From NCBI GenBank assembly GCA_900312665.1, contig ONZQ02000014.1:279924-343923 (forward strand): a DNA stretch of 64,000 nucleotides, read 5' to 3'. Below are positions 1-10,551 of the stretch, piece by piece. The DNA is from Cephalotrichum gorgonifer. Taxonomy: Eukaryota; Ascomycota; Sordariomycetes; Microascales; Microascaceae. How positions within the stretch are numbered: the stretch's first letter is position 1; the number at the start of each line of letters is the position of its first letter. The notes beneath the pieces are model-generated. The model had not been told where the DNA came from, ran no database searches, and worked only from the letters and a program-made list of their open reading frames with translations. The position numbers and the translations under genes were made by a program.

Positions 1-109
1 AGGAATAAAAACTCACCCCGAGCGGACGGTAAACTCGGGGGGCTTCTGGGGAATGCGTGGGCGTCAAGGTTGAGGCGAAGTCGAGCAGGTGCCCGCTAAG
101 TCAGGAGGA

Positions 110-266
110 GTTTGATCCCGCGAGCCCGTTGGTAGGGGGGTACCTCTACTTCATGGCTTCATCAAGAGAGCTTCAAGGTACTGGGTACGGTTTGATCCCG
201 AGAGTCCGTTGGTAGGGTACTTCCGTTTCACAGCTTCATCAAGAGAGCTTCGAGGTACCGGGTACG
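110..266. repeat. Tandem direct repeat, two units of about 78 bp
   Basis: Unit 1 (110-189) and unit 2 (190-266) both begin GTTTGATCCCG and share the blocks CCGTTGGTAGGG and GCTTCATCAAGAGAGCTTC before ending in GGTAC. The units differ by several substitutions and small indels, so the duplication is not recent. It lies about 440 bp upstream of the first possible start of the glutathione transferase gene. No open frame spans it convincingly. Function is unknown; it may be the edge of a larger repeat outside the window. Confidence 0.85.
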
Positions 267-649
267 CCTGCCATGAATGGTATCTCCAAAAAGAGCTGAT
301 TCATTCTGGAAGGAGCGCACGAGCCAGTCGGTCCCAGGCGGCCCGCTATTAGACAAAAGCTTAGTCACCAGGACCATCCATACAAGTAACTGGCCATCCC
401 TGCCATCCTGCGCAATGATGCAATTACAGACTGACGACACCCCACACCCATCAACTTGTATTACTAACCTGGTCACATAATGGATCAGTTGCAGGTTGGC
501 TGTGCTTTTTTATTCCTTATGTCAACTTTAGTAACCAGTGACATTTAGGACGCGTTGTGACAAATCTCGCTGTAAGCTATCCGAGACATCTTCAAATCGA
601 CCAAAATGTGGAGGGAGAATAATTCCTTCCAAGTACACGTTAGATAGAT

Positions 650-657
650 TATATATA
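650..657 (+). promoter_or_regulatory. TATA-box-like element of the glutathione transferase gene
   Basis: A TATATATA run lies 48 nt upstream of the ATG at 705 and about 290 nt upstream of the ATG at 948. This spacing would put the transcript start upstream of both ATGs, so both could be present in one mRNA. It is a motif match only. Confidence 0.4.
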
Positions 658-947
658 GAGCTAGATATCTTCTGTTCTCGTTTTAAAATTCCTTCTCATA
701 AGTCATGTCCATACAACTTGGGAGAACAATTGGTCGAAACAGCTGCTGCCTGCATCTCCAAGCGAATCGAATACAAATACAACTACTACAACCAGCTCTT
801 ACCCGAATATACATCACACCACCTGCTCCTCTTCTTACAACCCGTTCGATCCAAACAGTTGCAACACTCGCCCCAGCATCTCAGCAGATCTCATCCAAAC
901 TTACACCTAAGACCACTAATCCATTAATCCAAACTCAAGTAAAGACA

Positions 948-2299
948 ATGGCGACTTCGGTAAGCTCTCCAATTCTGCCCCTCACTACCCAGCTACCCCG
1001 CCTCCCCCACCTTATGATATATACCATATATATGTTGCACAGCTCAGTGCAATTGATCATGATCTAACCATCACACCTATAGAGCATCACCGACTGGGTC
1101 AAGACCGACGACAAGACCGGCGAGTTCAAGCGCCAGGTCAGCTCCTTCCGGAACTTCGTGTCGCGGGACCCGAACGCCGAGTTCCCCGCAGAGAAGGGCC
1201 GGTACCACCTATATGTCTCCTACGCCTGCCCCTGGGCCCACCGGACCCTCATCACGAGGAAGCTGAAGGGCCTTGAGGACATCATCTCCTTCTCCGTCGT
1301 CCACTGGCACCTCGGTCAGCAGGGTAAGTTCAACCCCCTTTCTTTCCAGGAAAAAGAACACATAGGACTGACACCTGTGCCTCTTTAGGCTGGCGCTTCG
1401 TAACCGCGGACGAATCTGTCCCCGGCGACAACGTCATCCCGGACCCCGTCCCCGGCCACTCGGGCTTCACCCACCTCCGCGACCTCTACTTCGAGTCCGA
1501 GCCGACCTACTCGGGCCGCTTCACCGTCCCCGTCCTCTACGATAAGGTCCAGGGCCGCATCGTCAGCAATGAGTCGAGCGAGATCCTCCGCATGCTAGCC
1601 ACCGAGTTCGACCACCTCGTGCCCGAGGAGTTCGGCGCCGCCATCCGCCTCTACCCCGAGGAGCTGAGGGACCAGATCGAGGAGGCCCACGGCTGGATGT
1701 ACGACGCCATCAACAACGGCGTGTACAAGTCCGGCTTCGCGACGACTCAGGAGGCCTACGAGAGGAACGTGCTGGCGCTCTTCGAGGCGCTGGATCGCGT
1801 CGAGGAGCACCTCTCCAAGAGCGAGGGGCCGTATTATTTCGGCAAGACGCTCACGGAGGTTGATATCAGGCTGTGCGTCCCCCCCTCCCCTCCCCCCTTC
1901 CTTTTCCCTTTTCTCTTTCTTCCTTGCCTCCCTGGCGTTTACTGACATGTTTCACTTTTAGGTTCGTCACCATCATCCGCTTCGATGTAAGTTAACCTAC
2001 ATAGCCACCACCACCACCTGAGATGGGAAACGCAGCTAACCCATAAACTCCAGCCCGTCTACGTCCAGCACTTCAAGTGCAACATCCGCGACATCCGCTC
2101 CGGCTACCCGGCCATCCACAACTGGATGCGCAACCTCTACTGGAACCACCCTGCCTTCGGCGAGACCACCCACTTCGACCACATCAAGTGGCACTACACC
2201 AAGAGCCACCTGCAGATCAACCCGAAGAGCATCACCCCCGTCGGGCCTCTGCCTAACATCCTGCCACTGACGGAGGAGGTCAACGCCGTCAAGAAGTAA
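948..2299 (+). CDS. ECM4: Omega-class glutathione S-transferase / glutathionyl-hydroquinone reductase (ECM4/Gto type)
   Basis: Five exons (948-959, 1083-1323, 1389-1872, 1962-1986, 2054-2299) join into a 335-residue protein. Introns have GT..AG ends (GTAAGC, GTAAGT, GTGCGT, GTAAGT donors). The N-terminal thioredoxin-like half carries the active-site motif YACPWAHR with Cys53 as the probable catalytic residue; CPWA is the signature of the Xi/omega glutathionyl-hydroquinone reductases. The C-terminal half is the all-helical GST domain (residues about 180-320). Known family members reduce glutathionyl-quinones and act as thiol transferases in oxidative stress and xenobiotic handling. The start at 948 has A at -3 and G at +4. 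An in-frame ATG at 705 would add 81 residues with mitochondrial-presequence character and give 416 residues (see findings). The gene converges on BMS1, whose stop lies 256 bp downstream. Confidence 0.93.
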
Positions 2300-2555
2300 T
2301 GCGTGGGAGAGAGAGATCAAGTGCCGTATCTAAGTCTTTACGTATTATTCAAGTCCACGAGTAGTTCACAGACATAAGAGTAGATAAATGATAATGAGAA
2401 GAACGATTTTCTACATAACGGGACAGATGTGTCTGTCCATGTATGCATAGCAACTTGTATTCCAACAGAACAGCGAAATTTATACAGAGACTTGCGCTCA
2501 TACATAGTATTGATTACTCCTAAATGACTTCCTAAATAACCTCCCAACCAACGAC

Positions 2556-5500
2556 CTACCTCTTCTGCTTCTTGCCCCCGCCCCCCTGGTCCGACCACGC
2601 AGCCCTCTTCTTCCCTTCCTTCTGCCAGAATTGGTCCTTACTCTTCTTCTCCCTCTCCCCCCTCTTCTCCTCTTGCGCCGCCATCATCTTCCTGTACTCC
2701 TTCCTTCCCTCCTCCTTCTTCGCCCTCCTCCTCTCCTCCTTGTCGTTCTTGATCGTCGCCAGCATGTGCACCATCGCCCGCGCCCTCTTCTCGTCCCCGC
2801 CGAGCACCACCGCCCGCTTCTGCATGTACGTCTCCTTCTTCTGCTTCTTCGTCTCCACGATCTGCGACTTGAACGGCAGCGTCGCCGCCAGCTTCTTCGG
2901 AACTTTGAGCCCGTTGAAGTGCCGCTCCACCCTCTCGATCTTGCGGTACTGCGAGTTGCGGTCCTTGGGCGTCGGCAGGCCCTCGGCGTGCCGGACCGCC
3001 CCCGTCAGCCTCATGGCCTGCCACCCGATGAGGTTCGTCGCCGGGTTGTAGAACCGGTGGGGCTTGATGGGGTACCACGCCCGCAGGAACACGATGTCGC
3101 TCATGAGTACCTTGTCCTCGAACGTCGCGCGGAAGCACCCCTCGGGCTTCGACAGCGCGCGCTTGATCTGCCCGCGGATCCCGGACACCGTCTTGATGGC
3201 CGCGCCCTCGAACTTGGCGATCTCGAGCGACGAGTTGAACATGTTCTTGATGAAGGCCGTGTTCTTGAAGATCTTGTACGGCGCGCCCGTGAGCTTGAGC
3301 TTCTTCACTATCTCGGTCGACTCGTCCACGCTGAGCACCGTGCCCGTTGCCGAGATCCGGAATCCGGCGTTGCTGGCCGAGAAGGAGTTGAAGGCCACGA
3401 AGCCGTTGTTGGGCGCGATCAGGGGCCCGTAGAAGGTTCCGAAGCAGTGCATGTGCTCCGGCGTGTACTTGAGCATGCGGCTCCTCGTGCGCGAGTCCGA
3501 GATGCTGTAGATCGGGAGCGTCTGGAACCGCCTCCAGCCGAGCGAGACGATCAGGGGATCGTTCGTCTTGAGGATCTTCTTGTGCCAGCGGTGCCTCTTG
3601 ATGCGGACCTGGACGTAGCCGAACCTGTCCTCGGTCGGCGTCAGGCCACCCACAATAATGGGTCCGGAAGGCTTGAAGTTCTCCACGAACTCGGCCGGGA
3701 CGTTCTCGATGACGATCTTGGCGTACTTCCCAGCCTTGAGGCCCTCGACGGCGACCCTCTGCCTCTCGTCCAGCTGCTCGAACTCGGCCTTGTTGATGTC
3801 CAGCTGCTTCTGGATCATGGCCTTCTGAGATTCGTACCACTCGTCCTCGCCGAATTCGTCCGCCGTCACTCCCGCGTCTCGCCTGGCGTTGGCCTTATCG
3901 TTGAGGAAACCCTCGCGATCCTCCTCCTCGAATCGCAGTTTGAGCTCCTCTTTCCGGCGAGCATTCTTCTCTCGCTCGGCCTCCAGGTCGTCCGCCTCAG
4001 CCGGTTTTTGCGGTTTCCCGTGGACTTCGCCCGTCTCCAAATCTTCAAAGACACCATCGCCTTCGTCATCCTCATCCTCATCCTCGTCCTCGTCGTCCTC
4101 GCCAAAGCCGTCAAACTCGTCATCATCGCCATCCTCGTCCTCGCCACCGCGCTTCTTCAGGGATACCGCAGCAAATCGATCACGGATACTCTCTATGATG
4201 TCCTCCTGCGACCACTTGGTAGCAAGCGCGTCGTAGTCGAAAATGGGAATGTGCCTATCCTCGGCGAAGTCCTCAACCTCGGTCTTCTTTTTCTGGAAGA
4301 AGTCCTCGTCATCCTCCTCGATGCTCTCCTCCTCTTCCTCGACCTCACCCTTCCAACGCTTCAAGACATCGCTAGGAGTCATGGAGTCGTCGTATATGTA
4401 CCGCGCGAGATCGGCTGTGCGGTAGGTTGGTCGCTTGCCATGAAGGCCCTGGGCCACTTCGCGAAGGTTATCCTTCCACCGCAGAGCTGCGGCCTCTTCG
4501 TCCGAATCATACTCCTCCTCCTCATCGAAGTCGTCCCCATCCTCCTCGTTTAGCTCTTCCACATCCGAGATGGAGCCGAGGTCGGAGTCACTGTCGGCGA
4601 AGGCTAGGTCGTCGGCATCGGTCTTATCGTCTCGGCCGTTGCGGAACAGCTTCCCCAGCTTCCCTTCGTTGAACTCCGTCTCCACGTCAGACCCCTCTCC
4701 ATCATCACCACTCGCCAATTCCTCGTCCTCCAGATCATCGTCCTCCTCACGGTCTTCGGCATTCTGCGCCGCGAAACGAGGCTTGCGGTGAGACTTCCGG
4801 CCAGACTGCGCTTCCTCGTCTCTTTCCGCTTCCAGCGCGGACTGGTCGATCTTCTCGCCGTCCTTGAAGAGCTGGACACCGTCCTCGGTCTGGCCCAGTA
4901 GCCTGCGCTCAGCCTGGAGGCCGACAATAAGTTCTTCACCTTCGCCTAGCTCCCTATCCTCGTCGTCCTTGTTGAAGGTGAATCCCTTCTCGCGAGTAAT
5001 CCAGATGGCGTCGCCGTCGATCTTGAGACCGCTCCGATCCGACATAGGGGCGTGTAACTTCTTCTCCTTCTCGTCAAGACGCCGCCGGCCCGTTTTACCG
5101 GTGGCCTTGGCTATCGCCTGTTCAGTGGCAGGGGTCGGGCATGGATCGGGGAGCGCCTCGATATTGGAGATGGTAAAGTCGCCAACGCCAGGAATATGGA
5201 CGCGCTGGCCGGTTGCCGAGAAGTTTGTCCCGCGGAGGTATCCCGACAACACTATGGAGCGGTCGCACTTGGGGTCCGCCTCGATCTTGGTGGGATGGGT
5301 GATGTCCCGGAAGCTGTCGATCATGGTGTACGGGTGCGTATTCCTCCAGACAAGGGGCCGAGGGTTTTTCATGACGGAGAGGAACCGAGACAGGTTGTGG
5401 ATTTCACGGTCGGGGTATCGCCCATTGAGCACACCAGAGAGGTGGAACAGGTGTGCGCCCTGGTATAGCTCGGTCCACAGCCTGCGCTTCAGCCTCTTCT

Positions 5501-6179
5501 TCGCATCCTTCAGCGCCTGGGGCTTTCGGAATAGATCGAGATGGGTGAGGATGCCGAAGACGTTTCCAGGCATTCCGGTAGTGGCGAGGACATTGAGGAA
5601 TTCCATAGTCTCCATCTCGAAGCCGTAGTTTCCGTCGATCATGAGGAGGACGATGTCGGCGACCTTGGCGATGTCCACCATGGCCTCAAGCTCGTTCGGG
5701 CATTCGATGAAGGTCAGGCGCTGCTTCTTGGAGGTGACGACAGTTATGGGACCCTGTGGCTCTGACATGGTCTCCTTGGCATATCGGCGGATGAGGGACT
5801 TAAGAAGGGTAGTCTTTCCGACGCCGGGCGGGCCGACGATGGCGACGAGGCGCGGAGGCGCATCCTCGGGAAGGCGATCAATCTGAGGGACATGGAGGCG
5901 CTTCTCTTTGATCTGGGGGCAAGAGAGCGATTAGAATATCATGCAGTCATAAGACGCCTTATGAATAGAGAAACGGGAAGAGACACTTACATCGTGCGAC
6001 CGCGCAGCTTGCTTCTGGAGTTTGCCCGGGTTGGCAAAGGCGAAGGCTTTCGGGTTTTCTGGTTTGCTTGGTTAGCTGGGCGTTCGGCAGAGGATTATGG
6101 TGGACTATTGGAGCTTACCACCCGTCTGCTTCTTCTTCTCCTTCGCCTTTCGGTGAGGCTTATGGACCTGTTCCTCCAT
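2556..6179 (-). CDS. BMS1: Ribosome biogenesis GTPase BMS1
   Basis: Three exons (6179-6119, 6058-5991, 5912-2556) encode 1161 residues, close to the roughly 1180 of yeast Bms1. The N-terminus is short, basic and lysine-rich, as expected for a nucleolar protein. The P-loop GPPGVGKTT lies at residues 70-78 and is completed only after the second intron is removed; a THLDLF segment near residue 167 sits where the base-specificity loop is expected. The AARP2CN-type middle domain is followed by a long acidic Asp/Glu-rich stretch (about residues 430-700) and by the conserved C-terminal DUF663/RIBIORP half, ending in a lysine-rich tail. In yeast Bms1 binds U3 snoRNP and Rcl1 and drives early pre-18S processing in the small-subunit processome. 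The gene is divergent from the PBI2-like gene, with 909 bp between the two starts. Confidence 0.97.
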
Positions 6180-6283
6180 GGTTGGCAGACAACTAACTGA
6201 GGATAGTCGGTTGGAGATACTTTTCTGGCGAGGAGGTTTTCGTTGCGAGTACCAAGTACCCTGTAGAAAAATTCCTGCCACTG

Positions 6284-6308
6284 CTTATCTTATCTCCTTA
6301 TCGATAAG
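6284..6308. promoter_or_regulatory. Cluster of GATA-factor core sites in the BMS1/PBI2 divergent promoter
   Basis: TTATC cores occur at 6285-6289, 6290-6294 and 6298-6302, followed by GATAAG at 6303-6308. The last two form the 12-bp palindrome CTTATCGATAAG at 6297-6308. The cluster begins about 105 nt upstream of the BMS1 ATG. Fungal GATA regulators (AreA/Nit2, SreA, WC-type) bind such sites, often as closely spaced pairs. Binding is an inference. Confidence 0.5.
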
Positions 6309-6769
6309 ATCTCATCGCCGTCGTCCCCACTATGGCGCCCCACTCTGGCTAGACCCCGCCTTTTCCCGAGACGCTTGTCATGCCCACCTTCCCCCTCTCT
6401 CATCGGCTACTTACGCTCCAAAGAACCGTCAGTGGGACAGAAGATTGTTTCTCTAATCATGCCTGAAAGGGGTAATTCGGCCGTGTAGTCCCCGATGATA
6501 CCTCCTTCTTAATTGAGCCTGTCCACGGCTCAAATATAGTGGTGAGGAGTGGCATCCGACCGGCAATCCCCGACGAAGGTAAAACGTCAGATGTAAGCTA
6601 GGGTAACCGGGTCCGCCATGCTCCTGGAGAGGCAGCCTATTATTACCAAGCCTTTCCCTATTGCGACATACACGTATCACGCTTGTAGTAGAGGGTAATG
6701 ACGTATGGAATGGCATGGTCAAGGGACCCAGCCACGCCTTCGTGACGCACGCAATGTCACGAAACGAAA

Positions 6770-6793
6770 GGAACAGGAACAGGAACAGGAACA
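6770..6793. repeat. Hexanucleotide microsatellite (GGAACA)4
   Basis: Four perfect head-to-tail GGAACA copies lie in the BMS1/PBI2 intergenic region, about 300 bp upstream of the PBI2-like start. The rest of 6180-7088 holds the GATA cluster, a TATA element at 6956 and no open frame I can support. Confidence 0.9.
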
Positions 6794-6955
6794 CTTAGAT
6801 CGTACAAGACGGGAAGGGGAAGGTACTTTGTCTTAGCGCCCACTTGTACCTACATGTAGTATTTCGTCCCGATATTGCTGCCTTGCCCGTGTTGCATTTC
6901 GTCAGCTTCGACGAAGGACTAAAGGAGGGATGAAGACCGCTTCGGCATTCGCGTG

Positions 6956-6962
6956 TATAAAG
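6956..6962 (+). promoter_or_regulatory. TATA box of the PBI2-like inhibitor gene
   Basis: TATAAAG lies 133 nt upstream of the ATG at 7089. The sequence from about 6985 to 7088 is pyrimidine-rich and contains no ATG, as expected for a 5' leader of about 100 nt. Confidence 0.6.
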
Positions 6963-7088
6963 AGAGTCAGACACCCACTCCTCCCGGCGGCCCGCTTCCC
7001 ACCATCATCACCAACACAATCATCGCCATCTTCGTCTCAGACAAAATCCTTCGATCTCCGGCAATTTCACAGTTTCCAACCTCTCACC

Positions 7089-7546
7089 ATGCCTACCTAT
7101 ATTGTTAGTGGATTTGAACCGCCGTGCCCGGCTTACATCTCTAGTAGCATCCATCCGCTGACTGATTGACTTCCCTCCTCAGGTATCACTGAAGGACGAT
7201 GCCACCCCCGATCAAATCAAGGAGTACGTCCATATCCATGTCCCACGCTTAAAATCTAGGCTTCCAGATCCCGGCCCCCGGCTCCTGCCCGACACTAACC
7301 AGGTCCCTCCGTGTATAGGGCGAAGGACCTCGCCGTCTCGCAGGGGGGCACGATCGGCCACGAGTATTCGTTGATCAAGGCATTCTCGTAAGTTGCCTGG
7401 TGCTCTCAAGAGCGTCACAGTTTAAAGGTGCTAATAACAGTAACGTGGACTACAGTGTCACCTATCCCGAGGGAAGCGTCAACACACTGGACTCGAACGA
7501 GCATGTTAAGGCCGTAGAGCTCGACGGAAAGGTCACTACCCAGTAA
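7089..7546 (+). CDS. PBI2: I9-type proteinase B inhibitor (PBI2-like)
   Basis: Four small exons (7089-7103, 7183-7223, 7319-7387, 7456-7546) join into a 71-residue protein that no single open frame reveals. It starts MPTYIVSLKDDAT and ends in KVTTQ. Length, the N-terminal YIVSLK strand, the central GGTIGHEYSLIKAFSV segment and the late NEHVKAVE helix match free-standing inhibitor I9 proteins, which resemble subtilisin propeptides. Yeast Pbi2 inhibits the vacuolar serine protease Prb1 and also supports vacuole fusion as part of LMA1. There is no signal peptide, so the protein should be cytosolic. A CTAATAAC branch point precedes the last exon. The first coding exon has only five codons. Confidence 0.88.
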
Positions 7547-8357
7547 AGCGCCCGACGGGAACATCGGCGGAGGATCGGTATTAGTCTAGCAAGCATAGGA
7601 AGGGACCTACTTAATATTATTACTGACAGCATCCCATGAGCCGTGAGTCTGACTTTAAAGTTGCATGTTTCACCAGATACATGTACCATCAAACCTGCAG
7701 ATGTCCAAGTGATCTGTAGTCAATACCTCTCCATCTGGCTCTCCAGTGTTCAGGTGCTTTATCACGGACGGAGAACTACGATAATGGCGGTACCCCACCT
7801 TCCCCAGTGAGTAGGTGGTAAAGGGTGTTTGGACAAGTATAACGGTTCACTCTTCGTACGAGTTGGTCTGGTTGGTGCGCCGTTATATTAGTCAGTACAT
7901 TTACCTCCTTCTAACTATGTGGTAGTGGTGGTCTGCGTCTCCTGGGACGGAATCTGACCTACCACACCAAAGAGCAGGAGGTAATTTTCTCGCACTTCTA
8001 CCTGTACACGCAAAAACAAGATCCTGATAAAAAAAGCAAAATATATTAGGCGTAGCCGAGGTCGTGAAGCTCCCAAGGACGGACGCCCAATCCCCGCGCT
8101 AAGGTGCGGAGGGGCCAAACGAGGTTCTACAATCTCCCCTGTGAGTAATACTAAGCCGAGTACTGTCCCGCTTGTTTCCGCCTCCAGACCCACGTCATAA
8201 TACCAATTGCTCCATTGGTTTAGATCCCCCCACTCAATCACTCACTCACACATACACACACATACCCATACATCCATATTCCTTCCACCTTCCACCCCGT
8301 GAACCACCCTTGGCCCGACCTTCCTCGACCCAGGTCAGCACACACTCTAATGTCGCC
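7547..8357. other. Intergenic region between the PBI2-like and PDK genes
   Basis: It holds the 3' region of the inhibitor gene and the promoter of the kinase gene. An inverted CCAAT (ATTGG) lies near 8215, about 145 nt upstream of the kinase start, followed by a CA/CT-rich leader. No gene is supported on either strand. Confidence 0.6.
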
Positions 8358-9847
8358 ATGAAGGCTCTATCAAGACCAATACACCTCCTGCGCGTGCGCA
8401 GGGCCTCCGCGGCTAATGCCGTCTTCGCGGCCGCCCCTCGCCGGAGGTTCTCAGCCGCAACATCGCGAGCCAGTTCCGGCGGTCCGCTCCCGCCCGCTCC
8501 GCGCCCGGTAGAGGATCGCGACCTGGCGGAGCTCGTGCGCGCCGACCTGCACCCCCTCAGCCTCGCCGACCTAGTCAAGTAAGAAGCGCCCTCCCTTCTC
8601 CTCCCCCCTCTCCACCTCATGTTCTCCCCCCCCCCCTCGCATACAGCGCCCGGTCCCCAGGTTCCTAACCCGCAGTGATATCTTCCAGGCACGGCCGGCC
8701 CCCCCTCTCCGAAGAGGCCCTCCTCTCCTCCGCAAACTTCGCCCTCTCCCTCGTCCCCGTCCGCCTCGCCCACCGCATCCAGGCCCTCCGCAACCTCCCC
8801 TACATCGTCGTCTCGAACCCAAACATCAACCGCATCTACAACAACTACCTCCACTCCCTCTCCACCCTCCTCCCGTGGTACGACCCCCACCACCCGACCA
8901 TCACGGACCTCGACTCCGAGATCCGCTTCACCTCGGCCCTCGCCGAGCTCGTCAACACCCACGCCGACACCATCCCCATCCTCGCCCGGGGCTTCCTCGA
9001 GTGCAGGCGCTACATCTCCCCGCCCGACGTCACCCGCTTCCTCGAGGAGCACCTCCGCATGCGCATCGGCACCCGCCTCATAGCCGAGCAGCACATCGCC
9101 CTGCACGACAGCAGCCAGCCCCACTCCGACCCCTCGGCCCGCTCGAGGATGCGCACCGAGCACCCCAGCTACATCGGCGTCATCGACACCTCCCTCCGCC
9201 CCGCCACCACCATCGAGCTGTGCGCAGACTGGGTCGCCGACATCTGCGAGCTGAGGTACGGCATCCGGCCCCGCGTCGTCATCGACGGCGAGCCCGACGC
9301 CACCTTTGCCTTCGTCCCCATGCACCTCGAGTACATCATCACCGAGCTCCTCAAGAACGCTTTCCGCGCCACAATCGAGAACGGCACCGCGTCCGAACCG
9401 ATCGTCGTTACCATAGCGCCCGAGCCCGCCTCCCCCGACCCGCCAGCCTTCGCAGCCCCCGGCGGAAACCACCCGGGATCCGCTGCGCCGCCGTCGTCCC
9501 ACCGCCACTCAATAATCCCCCTGGACGACAACGCCTCGGGAGTGACGATCCGCATCCGCGACCGCGGCGGCGGTATATCGCCCACCGCCCTCCCCAGCAT
9601 CTGGTCCTACTCCTTCACCACCTTCTCCGCCGACGACGAGCTCCCCGGGTCTAGCAGCGGCGACGGGCTGGCCGCCATCTCCTCCGCGGGGGCCGGCGCT
9701 AGCTCGCTGGCCGGGCTTGGGTACGGGCTGCCCCTCAGCCGCGCGTACGCGGAGTACTTCGGGGGTGGAATTGCTGTGCAGAGTCTTTACGGGTGGGGGA
9801 CGGACGTGTACCTTCGGTTGAAGGGGGTGGGGAGTATCGCTTCTTAG
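8358..9847 (+). CDS. Mitochondrial PDK/BCKDK-family protein kinase
   Basis: Two exons (8358-8578, 8689-9847) encode 459 residues. The first 40 residues are rich in Arg, Ala and Ser and nearly free of acids, as in a mitochondrial presequence. A four-helix BCDHK N-terminal region (about 60-230) precedes a GHKL ATPase domain: the N box ELLKNA at 293-298 with the Mg-binding Asn297, the G1 box DRGGG at 365-369, and the G2 box GYGLP at 418-422. Enzymes of this family phosphorylate and inactivate pyruvate or branched-chain 2-oxoacid dehydrogenase E1 alpha on serine. Sequence alone does not tell me which complex is the target. Pro/Ala/Ser-rich insertions sit between the N and G1 boxes and in the ATP lid. 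The gene converges on the PP2A gene. Confidence 0.92.
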
Positions 9848-10551
9848 GTATCGTCAGGAAAAGGAGCACGCGGCGAGTCCCCGTTTGTATATTCCTATAT
9901 TCCCTCTTTCCCCTGTTTAGAATACCCCTCCATGAATGCAAAAACGAACCTTGTATAGATGAGTACAGCGGTCCCATGATATTCTGTTGATGATTTCCCA
10001 ACGCATGGATCCAACCCTTTTCACCCCTTCCCTCGCGTCGTCCTATGCAAGGGGGAGAAGATGAGCAAGATGGGCCTTAACCGGTACAGATACTAAACAC
10101 CACTCTACGGGGTCTTGAATGAACCATGACTAGAAGAACCTCAGTCTTAGACGGTGAAACGGGTCTTCAACAGCGGCCAAAGCTGCAATTTATTAACATC
10201 AAAGAAAACGATCTAGAGCAGACACGTCGTGACCATGTGTGTTTCGCTTGTACGTGAGCAGTTCCCATCCCATCTCAGGCCTTCCCCCTAGCACACAAAC
10301 ATTCCACTTCCCCAGAAAACATGTAATCCCGTAACTGCGTACGTACGGGCCACAGTACCAGGTACACGGGGGTTCAAACCCAAAAAAGAGAAGCCGACGT
10401 TATCCGACAATCACGTTTTATCCTCAACTCTTCTTATTTTTGTCTTAGTGCGCGTGGGCGGGAGAGGCATATCCGGGAGGAACAGAGCCGTTTTCTTTGT
10501 TTTAGAATGAAGCTGCAGTTGCTGGCCGCGGAATCGGGGGTATTATAGTCA
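9848..10551. other. Convergent 3' region between PDK and PP2A genes
   Basis: Shared terminator and 3' UTR space of two convergent genes. No supported open frame, repeat or RNA gene was seen. Confidence 0.6.

Noticed and set aside
2631..4553. 640-codon open frame on the plus strand, antisense to BMS1
   Set aside because: It is a composition shadow: GC-rich codons on the minus strand leave long Leu/Arg/Val-rich frames on the other. BMS1 domains account fully for the minus strand.
8246..9508. 420-codon minus-strand frame antisense to the PDK-type kinase
   Set aside because: Very Gly/Val/Asp-rich with no domain, while the plus strand encodes a complete GHKL kinase. A shadow frame.
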